From Mytilus trossulus (lineage: Eukaryota; Mollusca; Bivalvia; Mytilida; Mytilidae), in the NCBI RefSeq assembly GCF_036588685.1, contig NC_086383.1:39068171-39132170 (forward strand): a stretch of DNA of 64,000 nucleotides, read 5' to 3'. How positions within the stretch are numbered: position 1 is the stretch's first letter; every line of letters begins with the position of its first letter. The notes under the pieces are model-generated. The model had not been told where the DNA came from, ran no database searches, and saw only the letters and a program-made list of their open reading frames with translations. The translations under genes were made by a program, and so were the position numbers. Positions 1 to 11,640 of the stretch are shown in pieces.

Positions 1-331
1 CAAATGATAGCAAAATAACGTAATATACATTCAGGAAAACTTACCTGAAATAAATCAATTATTAGAATACCATAGTAAACAAAATACTAATTGAAACAAA
101 ATGTTTCACTGTAAAAGTTGTCGTTTGCCCTTAATTTAATGAAGTTTGAAATGAAGATGAAGGTGCCAACCATTCACAGATACTGATAGACGGTGGTGTT
201 CTCCTGGAAATATTGTGATTTATTACAGCGGAGTAGAACATTTTCACAGTCTTAGCCAGTCACTACATAAGTAATGTCAGTCCATTTGGGCCGTAAACTG
301 CTTAGGTGGCTGTTCAGGGTAAGGTTATATT
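1..331. other. intergenic, no gene seen
   Basis: AT-rich non-coding sequence. I see no credible exon, RNA gene or recognisable repeat here. Confidence 0.5.
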
Positions 332-1110
332 TCAGTTCCAAGGTAAGTGAAACGAAAGAGTATGAGTTGGATGAATGAATAGAGAGAGGATGAATGAATA
401 GATGAGTGGATGAGTGGGTGGATGAGTGAAAAGATGAGTTAATGAGTGTATGAGAGATGGATGCGAGAGGTAATGGAAGATGGATGGCAGAGATGAGTGA
501 TGGATGGGAGAGTAGATAAGTGCTGGATGGAGGAGTGAGTGTATGGAGAGTGTATTGAACATGGATGGGAGAGTGGATGGAACAGTAGATCAGTGAATGG
601 AGAATGGATGGGAGAGATGATGAATAAATGGAGAGTGTATGAGTGAATGAAGAGTGGTTGGGATATTGGATGAGTGAATGGAGAGTGAATTAGAATTTAT
701 AAGGGAACAGGAAATGACGAGTGAATAAAAAAGGATGATAAAACGAGAAAGGACAAGTGAATGAGAAAAGACAAATGAGAAAGGACGAGTGAATGAGAAA
801 GGACGGGTGAGAAAGGACGAGTGACAAAGGACGAATGACAAAGGACGATTGAATGTGAAAGAATGAATGAGAGAAGGTGACTGAATAAAAAAGAGTGATT
901 GAATTACTCGATGGCTGAATGAGACTAAGTGAGTGAATGGGTGAGAATGAAAGAAGATTAGTGGATGAATGGAAGAGGGTGAATGGGAGTGCATTAGTTG
1001 AAGAATGAATGAGAACAGATGAGTACATGGGACTGTATGGGTGAATTTGAGACTTGATGGCTGGATAGACTGGATTGGTACACGAGAAACTTCATAAGAA
1101 AGGAGTGGAT
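332..1110. repeat. degenerate GATG/GAATGA-type satellite
   Basis: About 780 bases built from variants of GATGAGTG, GAATGAATG, GGATGGGAGAG and, in the second half, GAGAAAGGACGAGTGA. The tetranucleotide phase is visible throughout but heavily mutated. The long open frames on the minus strand (Ser, His, Leu and Phe-rich) are by-products of the repeat and lack any sign of a real protein. Confidence 0.85.
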
Positions 1111-2550
1111 GAATTATTAAAAAACATAAGATTTGCTGAGCTATGTGATATGGTTTTGCATAAATGTTATGACTTATAATTGTTCATTAGATATAGCTAA
1201 TTACAGCTTTGATACTAACTGCTATTTATTTGAAGTCATTATTCGAAAATACAGAACGAATACAATCCTTAAAACTGAGAAAGGAAATGGTGAATGTGTC
1301 ACTTATATACATGTAGATCAGGCATAAAATAATAAAGTTGACAAATTGCGTTTAAGATAATTATGTTGACAACTCTTATCTTTTTTTGAAATAAACTTGA
1401 ATTAAATAAAAAAGTCTTTTATCCTCAAGTTCAGAGACTTACTTCTATTCATTTGAGGATATTATTGGACAATAGATAATATTAAAAAGCACATATCTTT
1501 GGAAATTCTGTTCTCCAAGAGAGACAAAATAGATGCAACACAATGCATGATTGGTGCTTTATGTATGAAAATAGTATTGCCGTCTCTATATATCTATATA
1601 AATGAACGGACGCATCTTCTAAATTGGTCTTCTTTAAATTATCTTTATCGCTTTTGCTTAAATAGGAAGATGTACAGACAATACGAAATAAATGGTGAAT
1701 CTAATGAAGTAGCAATGGGTTCTACTGCAATCAAGAAACATATTGAATCGAGACAACACAAATAAAAACGACAATTATTTACGACAAAAGGCAGTTAAAA
1801 TAATTTGTGTAATTTTGTTGGTTGTTACATCTAAAAATCAAAATAACAAAAAAAATGCTTACGCTAGCAGAAAAAAAAGATGTAATTACAAAAAAAAAAA
1901 AGAAAATAGCGATGTGTTTTAATGAGTAGTGGTTATATATTTTTATCGATTTTATTGTCGCTTGATGGAAAATATATCAGATAATAGAACACATTTACGC
2001 TTTGGTTTTGTAAATTAGAATACAAAAAATAAATGCTAACTGTCAATACTTTAGTATTATATTTTGTACTATATCCACTCTTAAAACTACATCCTTTATG
2101 AACAATAAATGTCAGAATTAATAGCATAGCAAAATAATTATCGGTGGGACTAATGTATGTTGTCTTAGTTTATCTAGGTAAACGCATTTTTGTAAATATT
2201 GATATATCATGCAACTTGTTGCTCAAAATCAATAGTACTTTGTTGGATTAAACTACATGGAACCCGATGATTTAACAGTATCTGTTTCGTTGTGATAAGA
2301 GTTGGTGTAAATCACAGTCCTGTAGTTAGCAAGTGCGATATTACTGCAGACGATAGTGTGAAAATTTCCAGCTTATCATTTTCAACCAGATAATTACGTA
2401 AAATAGATGTGTTTTTTTTAATTAAACATGGTTGTTTGGATGTTTCGGAAGAAAAAAAACACATTTCATATTGGATATCGCAATGTCAAAATAGCATGTA
2501 GTCTTGATATTTTAAGCTCGTTTTAAAAATTGTAAAATAGTATTTTTTAA
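1111..2550. other. intergenic, no gene seen
   Basis: AT-rich DNA with several poly-A runs near 1845-1905. A short stretch near 1275-1305 resembles the head of the repeat family called R3 below. The open frames are short and have no recognisable features. Confidence 0.45.
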
Positions 2551-3062
2551 TTGGTTTTTACATTTAAGCACCGACACCGAACTGCCTTTAGAATCATATT
2601 CAAAACAGTGTGGTCCTGGCCATTGATTGACGAACTAAATTATACCACTGACTGGGACAGATTAGGTGAACGTTTGTCGGTAACGACCATTGCTCACTTT
2701 TTACTTATTATAGAATTTAAACTGTGGGGTCCCCAAAGGTTCTTAACGCCTTTAATAATAAAATAATTCGAAATATTATTCAGGAATAACCTTTATGTTT
2801 TGATTTATATTATTGATATAAATCAACACATCGTATTATTCCGGATTCGTTTTTCGAATTGCTCTTTTTAGGTGTTGAGAACCTTTGGGGACCCCACAGA
2901 TTCAGTGTCTTTAACAAGTACATAGTGAGCAGTGATTGTTACCGACAAACGTTCACCTAATCTGTCCCAGTCAATGGGATAATTAAGGTCGTCAATAAAT
3001 GGCCAGGACCACACTATGATTCTACTATAGTTGAATCCTTGTTGAATGGTCAATTTTAGCAA
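2551..3062. repeat. inverted pair of one dispersed repeat
   Basis: The segment about 2585-2755 and the reverse complement of about 2868-3040 are clearly related. Shared blocks include the GTGGTCCTGGCCATTGATTG type sequence, GACAGATTAGGTGAACGTTT and GGGGTCCCCAAAGGTTCT. The pair is head to head in mirror orientation around a spacer of about 110 bp. When translated, both arms give the same WDRLGERLSV-type string, but each is short and without start or splice context, so I treat this as repeat sequence rather than coding exons. Confidence 0.75.
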
Positions 3063-3602
3063 AAAGGTCTTTTATACCAGACAAAACAAACACTATGAGA
3101 AGCAGATGTTAGGTAAATATTATGAACTGTTCCAAAAAATTGAGAGGGATTTAATAATTCGATTAATTAAGTTTTAAATCATCCACATTGTGTACTGTTG
3201 TCTTTACACTAGGATAGAACAGATTAGTAACAGTTGCAAAAGTGTGTGTATATTGGGAATTACATAATAGAGATCAAATAGGGAAAACATGTAAAGGATA
3301 GACAAAAAAAAGAGAAAAATGGGTTGCTAAAATATAAAGAATAAAGCTTCAGTTGTCCCCCATTCAGACCATCTTGTGTTGAGTTCATGAACGGCGCAAA
3401 ATATGACATGATTGCTGTTTTGAATGCAATTAAATGAAATATGATATTGAAATTTATTATTTTGCCATTTCATGAAGAGAAATATGGATTAATTTTTGAT
3501 CGCTTAAATGTCCGATCTATTTGCTAAAATGTCTCCGATAATTTAAGAGATAAATAAACTTGCATTTTTGGTAAAATACAAACGATTTTCTACCCAGTGA
3601 AT
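3063..3602. other. intergenic, no gene seen
   Basis: AT-rich DNA without coding or structural signals that I can support. Confidence 0.45.
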
Positions 3603-3800
3603 AAATTACCTTAGCTGTATTTGGATAACCTTTCAGAACTTTGAGTCTTCAAATTATGCCCTTCAACTTCATTAGTTATTTGCCCATTTTAACTGTTTTC
3701 TGTTCGCTAGCGACGAATAACTCTTTTGAGGAAGAAACGTACGTTTGTCGTACACAACATTTGAATCCTGATCTTTATGATGAGTTTATTAACAGACTAA
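3603..3800 (+). repeat. dispersed repeat R5, diverged copy
   Basis: Contains, in order, the landmarks TACCTTAGCTGTATTTGG, a CTTCAAC block, a GACGAA...ACGTTTGTCGT block and AATCCTGATCTTTATGATGAG. The same order occurs in copies at 58720-59145 (reverse) and 59978-60155, with a piece at 63567-63640. From memory this resembles a common mussel repeat with the core GAAACGCGCGTCTGGCG. This copy is strongly diverged. Confidence 0.6.
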
Positions 3801-3910
3801 AAACTACTCATTGAATATGTTTTCATCCCAAATAAAAAATATCCACAAAAAGTAGTTAAACAATTGATCGGCAAGTACAATTAAAACTCTTGAAACGTGT
3901 GGTCAATATA

Positions 3911-4235
3911 AAATACATGATTTATTGATTGATTGTGGTTGCCTAAAGGACAATGTCAAATATTTCATGCATGTTCAGGATTTAAACAAAATGGTTAATA
4001 AGATAGGAAGAGGCCTCGCAACACGCCACCTTAATACCCCTTATAGTGTTGTTCTTAACATTCATAGAGCGTGGCACTATCTCTCCAGGAAGCATCGGAT
4101 TCAACGTCCCCATTCTGCTGTATTTGTACTTCGCGGACAACCAAACAGACATCCAACTTTGACAAGGGTTATACTCCGTTTTGACGAACCCGCATGCGCA
4201 GTAATCATATTTCTCTTCCTCAGTCACCCTTAGGA
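3911..4235 (+). repeat. dispersed repeat R8 (TTTCATGCATGTTCAGGA family)
   Basis: Starts with GATTGTGGTTGCCTAAAGGA and includes AATATTTCATGCATGTTCAG. Related fragments in reverse orientation lie in intron 2 of both lectin genes (46172-46220 and 57427-57480). ORFs of 102 and 81 codons overlap on opposite strands here and look like by-products. Repeat identity rests on the intra-window fragments plus general recollection of mussel repeats. Confidence 0.5.
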
Positions 4236-4812
4236 ACGTACAGTATTTTGAATGAAAAAGTATTAGATTGATTATCTTATATCTGTTTCTATATCTTTAC
4301 TAAGTAAGTTTTTTTAGATACAAGAAACAATCTCAGATATCCCAGGTCAAACTTGCAATTTAATAGAATACAACTGAGATAAATAGAAAAATAAATAGTT
4401 TGACTGTCTGAAGTATAGATAATAAATATATTCTCCAGTATGATTAAGTGGTCACAGATAAAAAATTAAGGTAGGCATTTTCTTCTCTTGATAAAATAAA
4501 TCTCCAAAGGGACCTAGATATTGATATGGATAACAGTTTATGTTAGTAGGACAACGGAGTAATTTTCAAGCAGAAATAGTTCATGCAACTACGTTATAAC
4601 AGTCACCTTGTATTTGTAGAATGAGGAATCGGAAGACAGCTTTAGATACCCTGAAGATATCTGCCGAGAAAAAACAACTGTTTTATCTTGTTATGAACTT
4701 TCAATCATGGCTTGCTATATGTATTACTTTTGATCATGTTTAAAGCCCCCAGATGACTTGCAGTTGCTAATTTTAAGCTCATATAGCCTCGTGTTAAAAG
4801 TCGTTTCATCGG
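4236..4812. other. intergenic, no gene seen
   Basis: No coding or structural signal that I can support. Confidence 0.45.
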
Positions 4813-5040
4813 CAAGTTGATAAAATTGAGAATGGAAATAGGGAATGTGTCAAAGAGACAACAACTCGACCATTGGAAAAACAACAGCAGAAGGTCACCA
4901 ACAGGTCTTCAATGCAGCGAGAAATTCCCTCACCCGCACCCCGAGGCGTCCTTCAGCTGGCTCCTTAACAAATATATACTAGTGATAATGAACGCCATAC
5001 TAATTTCCAAATTGTACACAAGAAACTAAAATTAAAATGA
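4813..5040 (+). repeat. dispersed repeat R3, partial copy
   Basis: Head sequence AATTGAGAATGGAAATAGGG, then the landmarks GTGTCAAAGAGACAACAACT, CAACAGGTCTTCAATGCAGC and CCTTCAGCTGGCTCCTTAAC. Longer copies are at 62211-62880 (+) and 52330-52850 (-). Others are at 43010-43260 (-), 10906-11010, 61108-61185 and inside fold-back element FB2 (32737-32788). It carries no ORF of note. Its class is unknown. Confidence 0.8.
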
Positions 5041-5751
5041 TGCCCATATTCCATGTGACTAAAGGCAATATTCTACAATAAAGGCAGGCATGAGATCGCC
5101 AACAGTGCCAATTTTCAATATAATTTCCTATTTCCAAGGGACATAACTTCAATAACAGTAGTAGATTGCCGCTGATTATCGAATTCTTCGACGATCTTGC
5201 TGATATAAACCTAAGAAATGTATAGATATGAGCGTGCGTACAATAGAATTTTCCCTATCAATATAGTATATTACGAAGGGGCATTGCTACTTTTAAAATA
5301 GTTTTCAGTCCGAAACGTCAGAAGGTTGATTGATATAAATTCTGTATACCCAAACGAATTCATGCTAAGAACAATCAAAGCAAACATGGATTGAAAATCA
5401 ACTATAATATAACTAAATATAATTGTATTTGACGGACATGCGAAAGAAAACATTTTTTTTTTAAATTGAATATATTTATCGTCAGTTTATCTATTATTCT
5501 ACACTAAAAATGTATAGCAGTTATACAGTGTAAATGATATTTCAGGATTCGCACTGTAAAAGCGTTGATTTCGAAAATTTAAAATTAGACCAATAACAAT
5601 TGTGCAGTTAATCGAATTATTGATAAATTATATTCTTAGCTAGACATAATAAGTTATGAAATACTTACAAACTGCGAAGACTGTTAGTTCACAAATTATG
5701 TATATCTCATATTAACTTAATCATAAATACAGAAATTGTACCAGAAATACG
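5041..5751. other. intergenic, no gene seen
   Basis: AT-rich DNA with no supported feature. Confidence 0.45.
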
Positions 5752-5855
5752 GTAGGCGTTCAATCTCCCATACAGACAGAGTTATCGTCCTTTCCTCCTC
5801 AAGATTGAGGAGGAAAGGACGATAACTCTGTCTGTATGGGAGATTGGTAGGCGTT
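5752..5855. mobile_element. 86-bp perfect hairpin insertion with 9-bp target duplication
   Basis: The left arm 5761-5802 and right arm 5805-5846 are perfect reverse complements (42 bp each) around a 2-base loop (GA). The palindrome is bracketed by the direct repeat GTAGGCGTT at 5752-5760 and 5847-5855. This is the footprint expected of a transposed sequence with a 9-bp target-site duplication. The perfect arms mean it is young. It has no room for a gene, so it would be a minimal non-autonomous hairpin element. The arm includes GATAACTCTG, a string also seen near the 5' end of the TTAA MITE family. Confidence 0.8.
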
Positions 5856-6174
5856 TGCCTCACATCCAACAATCAGATAACATTGACATACAGTAAAGCA
5901 TTTAATGACACAAATAATATTTCACTATCAATTCAGGGAAATTTATCAAGTTTGGAAAAACACAGAGTAAATTATAAATGATAATCACGTTGCCTTTAGA
6001 TGTAAAATCATTAATTATTATGTCATAAATTATAAAACTATTTGTTAAATACGAAAATAATTGTATATCAACATGTGTTAATAGTTTGTTATTGCTTAAT
6101 TTGTTTTGCAAATTAGAATAATTTTATGTTATATGAGATGAGGAAACATGCAAATGAATATCTATTTTATATCG
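5856..6174. other. intergenic, no gene seen
   Basis: AT-rich DNA with no supported feature. Confidence 0.4.
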
Positions 6175-6362
6175 ATTAGACCGTTGGTTTTCCCGTTTGA
6201 ATGGTTTTACTTCAGTAATTTTTGGGGCCCTTTATAGCTTGTTGTTCGATGTGATCCAAGGCTCCGTGTTGAAGGCCGTACATTGACCATTAATGGTTTA
6301 CTTTTATAAATTGTTATTTGAATGGAGAGTTGTCTCATTGGCACTCATACCACATATTCCTA
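6175..6362 (-). repeat. dispersed repeat R1, variant with GGGGCCCTTTATAGC
   Basis: Landmarks in reverse orientation: GACCGTTGGTTTTCCCGTTT, GGGGCCCTTTATAGCTTG, CTCCGTGTTGAAGGCCGTAC and AGAGTTGTCTCATTGGCAC, ending CATACCACAT. The same variant occurs at 31553-31890. R1 is the most abundant repeat in the window. Confidence 0.8.
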
Positions 6363-6844
6363 TATATATTCGGTAAGTACGAAAATATAGTATATCTCAA
6401 TGCCCAAATAGTTTTTGTTGTTGCTTTTTGGTTGTAGCAATTTATAGACACAATTGATGTTTTTTTTTTAAATGAGTTCTAGTAAACATGCAAGTGATTT
6501 TATAGGAAATATGGAATAAAAATCCACTTGTTCCAAAAATGTCGATTGATTAGTTGTTGAAGTTGAACGTTACTTTTATTAGATTGATATCCGTAAATCT
6601 GTTTCTGTCTTACAAAATATTTTTTTCCGATAACCTTAGATCTCTCAAATCAAAACACAAGTTAATACAACTGATAGATTATAAATAGATAAATAAATAA
6701 TTGTTATTCAGTCTTAAGTTAAGATTACATTCTAAACTAAGATTAATTGCCTACAGATAAACAGTTGAGGTAGGCAAAATATCTACAGTTGAATGATCTT
6801 TTGATAAATACAGATCAAGTCATCGCGAATGATACGATATGTAT
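6363..6844. other. intergenic, no gene seen
   Basis: No supported feature. Confidence 0.4.
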
Positions 6845-7080
6845 AAGAAGAAGTGGTATGACAGGCAATGGTACAACTATCCATCTAAGTCACAATTTGT
6901 AAAAGAAAATCGTTATAGGTCAAAGTACGGTCTTCAACACGGAGCCGTGGTATACACCTAACAGTAAGCTATAAAGGGCCCCTTAATGAAACTAGTGTAA
7001 ACCCATTCAAACAGCAACGCAAACAGTCTAATATATTATATAACACAACGAGAAAAGAGAAACACTTATGAACCACATCA
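6845..7080 (+). repeat. dispersed repeat R1 variant
   Basis: Forward copy of the variant at 6175-6362: GAAGTGGTATGACAGGCAAT, then GTACGGTCTTCAACACGGAG, then GCTATAAAGGGCCCC. It lies in inverted orientation to that copy, about 500 bp away. Confidence 0.7.
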
Positions 7081-7213
7081 ACAAAGGAAAACCACTAAAC
7101 AAGTTTAAACTTTAAAAATACTACAGAGTTATCTTGCAGCAGAGTTTATATTTTTTGTTTCTAAGTCAAAGCAGTCAGTTTTTATTTGTTGAATGATGTT
7201 TTTTGTTAAAGAC

Positions 7214-7494
7214 TTAAGGTGGTACCTAACACTACAGGGAGATAACTCTGTTATATCAGCTTAACGTTTTAATTACGTTGCGTTGTGAAGGCAATATAAA
7301 GCTTCTCAATGATCAAAATAAGTGTTTGTCAAACTGCTATATAACCAGTCTAATTTTTCTGACAAAACGCTTGGTTCAAATTTTTTGATTTTTTTATATT
7401 TTTGTAAAAGGGTCAAAGTAAATACTTTGTCAAAATTTTATGAAAATTAAACGAGCCAAATTAATTTTAGTGAAAGTGTTGGGTACCACCTTAA
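7214..7494 (+). mobile_element. TTAA-flanked MITE, intact copy (273 bp)
   Basis: The element proper is 7218-7490. TTAA lies at both edges (7214-7217 and 7491-7494). Terminal inverted repeats are GGTGGTACCTAACAC at the left and GTGTTGGGTACCACC at the right, 14 of 15 positions complementary. TTAA duplication is characteristic of the piggyBac superfamily, so a piggyBac-type non-autonomous element is the likely class (inference). Related copies are at 8580-8741 (5'-truncated), 13411-13852 (interrupted) and 56998-57276 (reverse, in a lectin intron). It contains no transposase. Confidence 0.85.
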
Positions 7495-8579
7495 TTAACC
7501 GATTAAATGAACAACATATACACTTGGCGATATCATGTTGGCCATATTTTATAGTAAGAGGAACCCGGGACACACAGTGGGAACCAGTGACCTTTGGTAT
7601 GAGAACTGTTAATTCTTGTCATTTTATATCAGAGTCGAGCGCACCTTGCTTCTAACGGGTTAGAGTTTAGATACTAAGGATCACTATCGACGAATAAGGT
7701 AGACATCTTGGCCACCGAGTCTCCTGTTCCATAGATTATAACACTTCAAATAATTAAGTGTCGTCTGCGTAAAGTTATGTAATGCAAACGACGCAGTAAA
7801 TGACAATAAACAAAATAATTAACCAATCAAATGACAATAAACAACATAATTAACAAATCAAAATAGTTTGGCATGGTTTAAGTAACTCACTCTCGTATTC
7901 AATTTCACATTGTAGAAAGAATGTGGAAAATTATGTAGTTTCTATGCTGGTTATATAATATAATAAATTGATGAACAAATTGACAGACGTTGTCTAACGG
8001 TGAAATAATTATTACCACCGGGTAATTGATTATTAACGAATTTATGGTTATTGTTTTGCTCTTTGAAGAGGGATTGGTAACTTAATGCAACTCGCGAGAA
8101 AATTGATGTAATTATCATAATTTACAGTCTTCGTCGACTTCGACTAGACATTGTATTTATAGTCGTATTTGTATAATGAAAATGTTTAGAAGACACCAAA
8201 AGGTCACAATAAGCATTAGTCGAAGAAAAACAGGCTAATACCATGGCAATACAATAATGAAGGACGCAGTCTTAAACAACGGTCCACAAAACACTAACGA
8301 ATCCAGAAATTATCATAAAAAGGGGGGGGGGCATTAACTGCCTAAGAGGAGGCTCACTCCAGTCATGCTTCAGTGATTCCCTATATAATCAACCAAATGT
8401 TTTGACAAAAAGGAGGGCAAGGGCACCCGGTGTTCCTCCATTAAATCCGCCTCTGCGAATGCGCAACACACTTCCTAAAGGACTACAAAAACAGAAGTGA
8501 TATAATTTAAATTCTAAAAATGGTGAAAGGACACAAATTAAAGAAATGTATAATTACGTATGCTTTTTCTACTTTTAAA
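7495..8579. other. intergenic, no gene seen
   Basis: No gene seen. There is a G homopolymer near 8322-8331 and a fragment ATCCGCCTCTGC at 8443-8456 that recurs in reverse near 26373, both probably repeat edges. Confidence 0.45.
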
Positions 8580-8741
8580 ATGATTATAAAGCTTCTCAAT
8601 GATCAAAATTGGTGTTTTTGAAACTGCTACATAACCAGTGAAATTTTTCTGACAAAACGGTTGGTTCAATTCTTTAACCAAATTTTATGAAAATTAAACG
8701 AGCCAAATCAATTTTAGTGAAAGTGTTGGGTACCACCTTTT
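8580..8741 (+). mobile_element. TTAA MITE family, 5'-truncated copy
   Basis: Begins inside the family at ATAAAGCTTCTCAATGATCA, continues through AAATTAAACGAGCCAAAT and ends in the intact right terminal repeat GTGTTGGGTACCACC at about 8737. The left third, including the left terminal repeat, is missing. Confidence 0.8.
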
Positions 8742-9894
8742 AAAAGAAAGCAGTTAAGTAATCCTTAAGATGTTCGAATTGTTACTTTCGTTTCAGAATT
8801 ACTATATTTATTGTTGAAAGAAATTAACCTTTTTAGTATCAGTTTTCTACCAAACTTGTTTTTTTGAAGCTTAAGAATTACCCGCACAATTCTTGTTCAT
8901 CAAAGAATATCATTGCGACAATCCATTTACAGCTAATTTCCTATTGCATGTAAAGCAAAACTTTGGTTAGCTTGTTTGCTTTGTACAATTGTATTAGGGA
9001 TAACGTCCAATCATATTTAAATATGATAATGTTATATACAGGTTTAACTATGCCTATATTTATTATTTGAAGATGTCATTCTTTATCTCAAAACTTGAGT
9101 AAACGTAAAAACAGGCAAAGCCAGCGAAGCCAGCAAAGCCAGCTAAGCAAGTCAACTAATGTTTTACTCTACAAGCATTAGGAAATAAGCTCTTAAAAAG
9201 GAAAATAGACAACCAACAACACAGAGAAACAAATAAATCAATCTCTGTAAATTCGTGAACAATTACAGAAAATATAGAATTAGAAAAAAAGAAATAAAAT
9301 GGAGAACGAAACTATCTCAACAGATATAATATGATTACACGAAATAATATTTGCTTACCTCATATTCATAATTCGACTCTTGTCTGCTTGTCTGCTTGCC
9401 TAATATTCTATCATTTTTTAATAAATTAGATTATTCCATTTCATGATTCAGTTACTCGTTTAAAGCGGAACTATTTTATTGCTCTCCTATTGCATACTGT
9501 ATTTTTTTCATCATGATAATTGCAGATGATAATTAAATCACGAAAATCAATAACTCAAGGAAGGAAGAGATTTGTAAAATAAAAAAAAATTATAAATTTT
9601 TTAATCTTTTTTTTAAAGGGTTGTATATTGTAATTTTTTTTTTCAAACGCACTCCCCCTATTTGAGTTTGTTAAGAAGACTTATAAAATCAACATAAAAC
9701 ATACAATCAGCTCAGGGAGGGCACTTAAGGTAAGATTTATGTTTAGTATATCAAGGTATTTGTGTGGTATTCTTGTTACTTCGCGTTATCAGACTAGCAG
9801 AAGATGTGTTTATAATGGGTAATTGATCTTCTGCATGTATCGTGATCTACTACTGACGGCATATCTGCCATGATCTCTATGTATAATATCAGAT
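8742..9894. other. intergenic, no gene seen
   Basis: AT-rich DNA. A short run of CCAGCGAAG/CCAGCAAAG/CCAGCTAAG units at 9120-9150 is the only local repetition noticed. Confidence 0.4.
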
Positions 9895-9965
9895 ATGTAT
9901 AAAGATATAGGAAGATGTGGTGTGATTGCCAATGAGACTACTCGCCATCCAAATGACAATTTAAA
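9895..9965 (+). repeat. dispersed repeat R1 fragment
   Basis: Contains GAAGATGTGGTGTGATTGCC and AATGAGACTACTCGCCATCC, the head of R1. Confidence 0.65.
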
Positions 9966-10905
9966 AAAAGTATGCTTAGCAGTAATTGTTATTCAAATGT
10001 TATCATATTCTCTTTGTATTTTTCACGCTTCTGACCACACCATTCTGTTTTAAAAAAAACACACGTTGATTGAATTTGCACGTGTAATTTCCCGCTATTT
10101 TCTTTTCGAACATTTCAGTCAGCATTTTCTGGTGACATTCATTTTCTTAACTATTTCATTTTCTTTTTCTTTCTTAATTATATACAGGAACATACACTCT
10201 GTATTTTCCGTAATAATTAATTGAAATACCTCTTTTTCAAAATTATTGTTTAAAAAAAATATATATAATTAGTTAATAAAAAAAAATCCCCATCCTATAA
10301 AGTTGTCGTTGACTTACATGTTGACTTTTGTATCCACACCCAACATGGTCATACCTGTATTCAGCACATTCAGTTTGCTTTACTGCGCATGTGGAATTAT
10401 ATATTATATATCGTATATGTAGATACAGGAAGATGTCTCTGCTTTGACCTGAGAAAAACGTACAACGTATTAAATCGGCAAACCTTTGCAGTTCCCGCCA
10501 CCCTACATCTATCGAGGTGTGCACAATGCAGACAGCCTATGTCACAATAGAACTTATTCACCGCATAGCATTAAGAATGTTTAACGTCATAATTTCTGAT
10601 CACTCCTACCAATATTGCTATTATGGTTAATCTCTTTTTCTTACTTTTAATTACCAATAATGATATAGATATAAATTATTGGGAAAAAATATACAGACAT
10701 CTATTTCTGGCTGAGGAATCTACATAAATGAATCAGCAGCATTCTTTATTTATTATATAGACACTGCTGTCATTCAAAATTAATAATCCGTCGACATATT
10801 TATTGACACTAGGGTTAATAGGTAAGGAGACGTCAGCCTGAATTTGAATGTTATGGTTAACAGTTAAAGTTACACTTAAAAGCTTTTGAAATCAAAATAG
10901 AATAT
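9966..10905. other. intergenic, no gene seen
   Basis: No supported feature. The 83-codon minus-strand frame at 10273-10524 has no recognisable motif. Confidence 0.4.
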
Positions 10906-11010
10906 ATCGAATATGTCAAAGAAAAAAACAACACGACAAAAAAGCCGAAACAGACTAAGACCATCAATGAAGCGAAGAAACCCTGGAGTCGGGCTTCGGC
11001 TCATTCTTAA
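10906..11010 (+). repeat. dispersed repeat R3 fragment
   Basis: Diverged match to R3: GTCAAAGAAAAAAACAACAC, then CCATCAATGAAGCGAAGAAA and CGGGCTTCGGCTC, in R3 order. Confidence 0.5.
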
Positions 11011-11043
11011 ACAATAACTCATACTAACTAGTTCATGCAATTC

Positions 11044-11217
11044 GCCGTTTCAGAACTAATGCATTCTGGGTAATATTTTCAAAAATGTACATTGAAACCT
11101 CGTGCTTGGTTGAAAACGTCCAAAGCAATGGAAATTCAACCAATTTCGAGACGTTATTATCATTTTGGGGTACGAACAATGAAATTACCCATGGTCCCCT
11201 TTAGATTCTGAAACGGC
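11044..11217. mobile_element. 174-bp MITE with GCCGTTTCAGAA termini
   Basis: The termini GCCGTTTCAGAA (11044-11055) and TTCTGAAACGGC (11206-11217) are perfect 12-bp inverted repeats. Similarity continues inward as ...GGGTAAT against ATTACCCATGG. The interior has further self-complementarity (GAAAACGTC / GACGTT). There is no ORF, and no clear target duplication was identified. Confidence 0.7.
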
Positions 11218-11414
11218 CAATAAAATAGACGCCATACTTAACTCCAAAATATGCAAATGAACCAAACTTTTAATGACTGAAATTAATATATATTTACACT
11301 GATAGAGTCTAATAGAGTTTGTTGACCGTTATATAAAGAAGGCGGCTGATACGTTCAAATTGTCATAGCCACACTCTCTTTTACAAAGTTAAAACGCCAT
11401 CTGTTTCATATTAG

Positions 11415-11640
11415 TTGACCTTTAATTTTGAAATCTATGTCGTCTTTTGTTGCGCAGGATTGTTTACCCTTCCAGATAAACTGAGATCATCCCCAAGTTT
11501 TGTGGAGTTTGTGTTGCTTTTTTCGTTCTTTTGCCAAGGAGTTATTATTTTCACTTCGAATAATGAGTTTGAAACTTCTTTTGATATCTTCCTCTTCTCT
11601 TTCATGTTTCATGGTTACAGCCTTGATATAGCTAATTTAA
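11415..11640 (-). repeat. dispersed repeat R4, reverse copy
   Basis: Reads, in reverse orientation, the R4 landmarks found forward at 17245-17575: a TTTACCCTTCCAGATAAACT block, CCAAGTTTTGTGGAGTTTGT and a GAGTTTGAAACTTCTTTTGA block. A hydrophobic 87-codon frame overlaps it but is explained by the repeat. Confidence 0.6.

Noticed and set aside
332..1028. Three overlapping minus-strand frames rich in Ser, His, Leu and Phe
   Set aside because: They are translations of the GATG/GAATGA satellite; no start context, domain or codon preference.
3925..4233. 102-codon plus-strand frame and opposing 81-codon frame
   Set aside because: Both lie in a dispersed repeat (R8) and overlap on opposite strands; neither has a known motif.
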